A DNA stretch of 12,807 bases. Source: Candidatus Omnitrophota bacterium. GTDB taxonomy: Bacteria > Omnitrophota > Gorgyraeia > Gygaellales > Profunditerraquicolaceae. Both the position numbers and the translations under genes were made by a program. Positions 11,323 to 12,807 of this stretch are shown one piece after another. How positions within the stretch are numbered: position 1 is the first letter of the stretch; every line of letters begins with the position of its first letter. The notes beneath the pieces are model-generated. The model saw only the letters and a program-made list of their open reading frames with translations. It had not been told where the DNA came from and ran no database searches. The DNA is taken from contig JAQTNM010000022.1 of assembly GCA_028713875.1 (NCBI GenBank), positions 1 to 12,807 on the forward strand, in the 5' to 3' direction.

Positions 11323-12804
11323 TTATGCTCCGTACCAGTAATTGACCAGGGGCTTGGAATCAAGGCTCTGGTCAATGATTACGTTCTTAAGGCGCGTATA
11401 TTCCAGGAAACCTTCCTTGCCCAGCTCTTTTCCAAAACCGCTCTGCTTGAACCCGCCGTAAGGCGCCTCATTATAGAACATGCCGTAAGTGTTGATCCAG
11501 ACTATGCCGGAGTTGATTTTCCCGGCTAAATCCTCGGCTATTGCTTTATCCCGGCTCCAAATGCAGGCAGCCAGGCCAAAATCCGTGTTGTTGGCTAAAG
11601 CGACTGCCTCTTTGAGCCCGGAGAATTTGCTTATGCAGACAACAGGGCCGAAAACCTCTTCTTTGAATATGCTCATCTTAGGCGAGACTTCAGTTAAAAC
11701 CGTGGGCTCAAAGAAAAATCCGTTTTTTAAAGAGGGCTCCTGCGGGATCCTCCCTCCGCAGAGTATTTGGCAGCCTTCTTTCTTTGCATTTTCTACGCAG
11801 CTCATTACTTTTTTACGCTGGGCTTCGGAAATCAAAGGCCCCATCTGGGTCTCATAATCCAGCCCGTTGCCCAGTTTAATGTGCTTTGCCTTTTGCGTAA
11901 AATCCGCGATGAATTTGTCATAGACTTCATCCTCTACCAGGATGCGCGACATCGCCGTGCACATCTGGCCCTGGTTTAAAAATATGGAACACAAAGACCC
12001 GTTTACTGCCGTCTCTAAATCCGCATCTTTTAAAATTATGCTTGCGGATTTTCCTCCTAATTCCATGATCAGTTTCTTTACATGTTTTGAAGAATACTCT
12101 GTAATCTGCTTGCCCACTGCATTTGAGCCGGTAAAAGAGATCATATCTACGCGCTTATCCGGGCAAAGAATCCCCCCTAATTTTTCTCCGCTTCCGTTAA
12201 TGATATTAACTGTACCCCCGGGTAATCCGGCTTCATGTATCACTTTGCCCAGCTCAAGAGCAGTTAAAGGAGTAAGACTTGAGGGTTTTAAAATCACGGT
12301 ATTGCCTGCGGCCAATGCCGAGGCTAATTTCCATGAGGCGATCAATAAGGGATAATTCCAGGGCACGATGAGAAGGGCCACCCCTTGCGCCTCGCGCCTG
12401 AGTTTACACTGGGCCTGCGCCGGCACATTGACTATTTCTTCTTCCAGATACCTCTGGAAATTATTGGCGGCCTGCTCAAAGGCCTTGACGCTTGAAGGCA
12501 CGTCCATAAAAGTTGACTCTTTAATGGGCTTGCCCGTATTCAAAGTTTCTAATCTGGCTAATTCCGCTGCCCTTTCCAGCATACCTTCCAGGATTTTCAG
12601 GATGAATTTTTTACGCTCTTCCGGAGAGATATCGCTCCATTGGCCGCTGTCAAAACAGGAGCGGCTGCTTGCAATAGCCATTTCCGCTTCTTTTTCAGAG
12701 GCAACCGAAACCTCGGCAATCACCTCTTTTGTAGCCGGGTTGATTATTTTTTGCTTCTCCCGGGTATTGATAAACTCGCCGTTTATAAAAAGCTCATTAT
12801 TCAT
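11323..12804 (-). CDS. NAD(P)-dependent aldehyde dehydrogenase
   Basis: A 493-residue member of the ALDH superfamily, oxidising an aldehyde to its acid in the cytoplasm. Catalytic features are complete: Asn150 in VPWNYP, Lys173 in ILKPSS, the cofactor-binding FTGSNAVG (224-231), general base Glu248 in MELGGKS, nucleophile Cys282 in NQGQMCTA, and Glu383 in KEEVFGP. The layout matches the betaine-aldehyde/retinal-type dehydrogenases of full length. It is not CoA-acylating, and the ligase directly downstream would supply the CoA step. The ATG at 12804 gives a normal N-terminus (LFINGEFINT), but only three bases lie upstream in the window, so its promoter and ribosome-binding site cannot be seen and earlier genes of the operon may lie beyond the edge. 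Confidence 0.95.
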   Translation of the reverse strand: MNNELFINGEFINTREKQKIINPATKEVIAEVSVASEKEAEMAIASSRSCFDSGQWSDISPEERKKFILKILEGMLERAAELARLETLNTGKPIKESTFMDVPSSVKAFEQAANNFQRYLEEEIVNVPAQAQCKLRREAQGVALLIVPWNYPLLIASWKLASALAAGNTVILKPSSLTPLTALELGKVIHEAGLPGGTVNIINGSGEKLGGILCPDKRVDMISFTGSNAVGKQITEYSSKHVKKLIMELGGKSASIILKDADLETAVNGSLCSIFLNQGQMCTAMSRILVEDEVYDKFIADFTQKAKHIKLGNGLDYETQMGPLISEAQRKKVMSCVENAKKEGCQILCGGRIPQEPSLKNGFFFEPTVLTEVSPKMSIFKEEVFGPVVCISKFSGLKEAVALANNTDFGLAACIWSRDKAIAEDLAGKINSGIVWINTYGMFYNEAPYGGFKQSGFGKELGKEGFLEYTRLKNVIIDQSLDSKPLVNYWYGA

Positions 12805-12807
12805 CTG

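Overview
The window reads as chromosomal DNA of a diderm (Gram-negative-type) bacterium, probably uncultured and anaerobic. The evidence is a heptose epimerase for LPS core, an outer-membrane beta-barrel porin ending in Phe, a lipoprotein signal peptide, an 8-Cys ferredoxin, a ferritin-like protein and a nickel regulator. The gene mix reminds me of Omnitrophota or a similar lineage. That is an impression, not something I could test. I see no rRNA, tRNA, CRISPR array, insertion sequence or phage gene.

Positions 1-3829 (all minus strand) form a nickel (or cobalt) uptake locus. In transcription order it holds nikR, an OprB-like porin with an N-terminal coiled coil, cbiM, cbiN, and then hldD, which runs off the left edge. 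NikR keeps its metal-ligand His/His/His/Cys set. Two similar palindromes, one over the nikR promoter and one upstream of the porin, look like its operators. The natural reading is that NikR represses itself and an outer-membrane plus inner-membrane metal import pathway. The ATPase and T-component genes (cbiO, cbiQ) are not here. The nikR-porin gap also holds an extended -10 promoter followed by a strong intrinsic terminator, both on the plus strand. Together they predict a small RNA of about 85-90 nt, antisense to the porin mRNA leader. Between the porin and cbiM lies a nested two-stem RNA fold.

Positions 3913-6519 hold a GH1 beta-glycosidase (minus) diverging from a polysaccharide flippase (plus). 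Both promoters lie so close to the start codons that leaderless transcripts are predicted. The flippase is broken by a single-base frameshift near 5940 but is otherwise full length.

Positions 6524-12804 are a minus-strand run: aldehyde dehydrogenase, acyl-CoA ligase, rlmN, a GDSL/SGNH lipoprotein, a class I methyltransferase, a ferredoxin and a ferritin-like protein. It ends in a clear intrinsic terminator paired back to back with one for the flippase. The dehydrogenase and ligase abut with no gap and could together convert an aldehyde to an acyl-CoA. The remaining genes are tightly packed, but functional links between them are not evident. Two short gaps in this run contain protein-like reading frames without a normal start codon.
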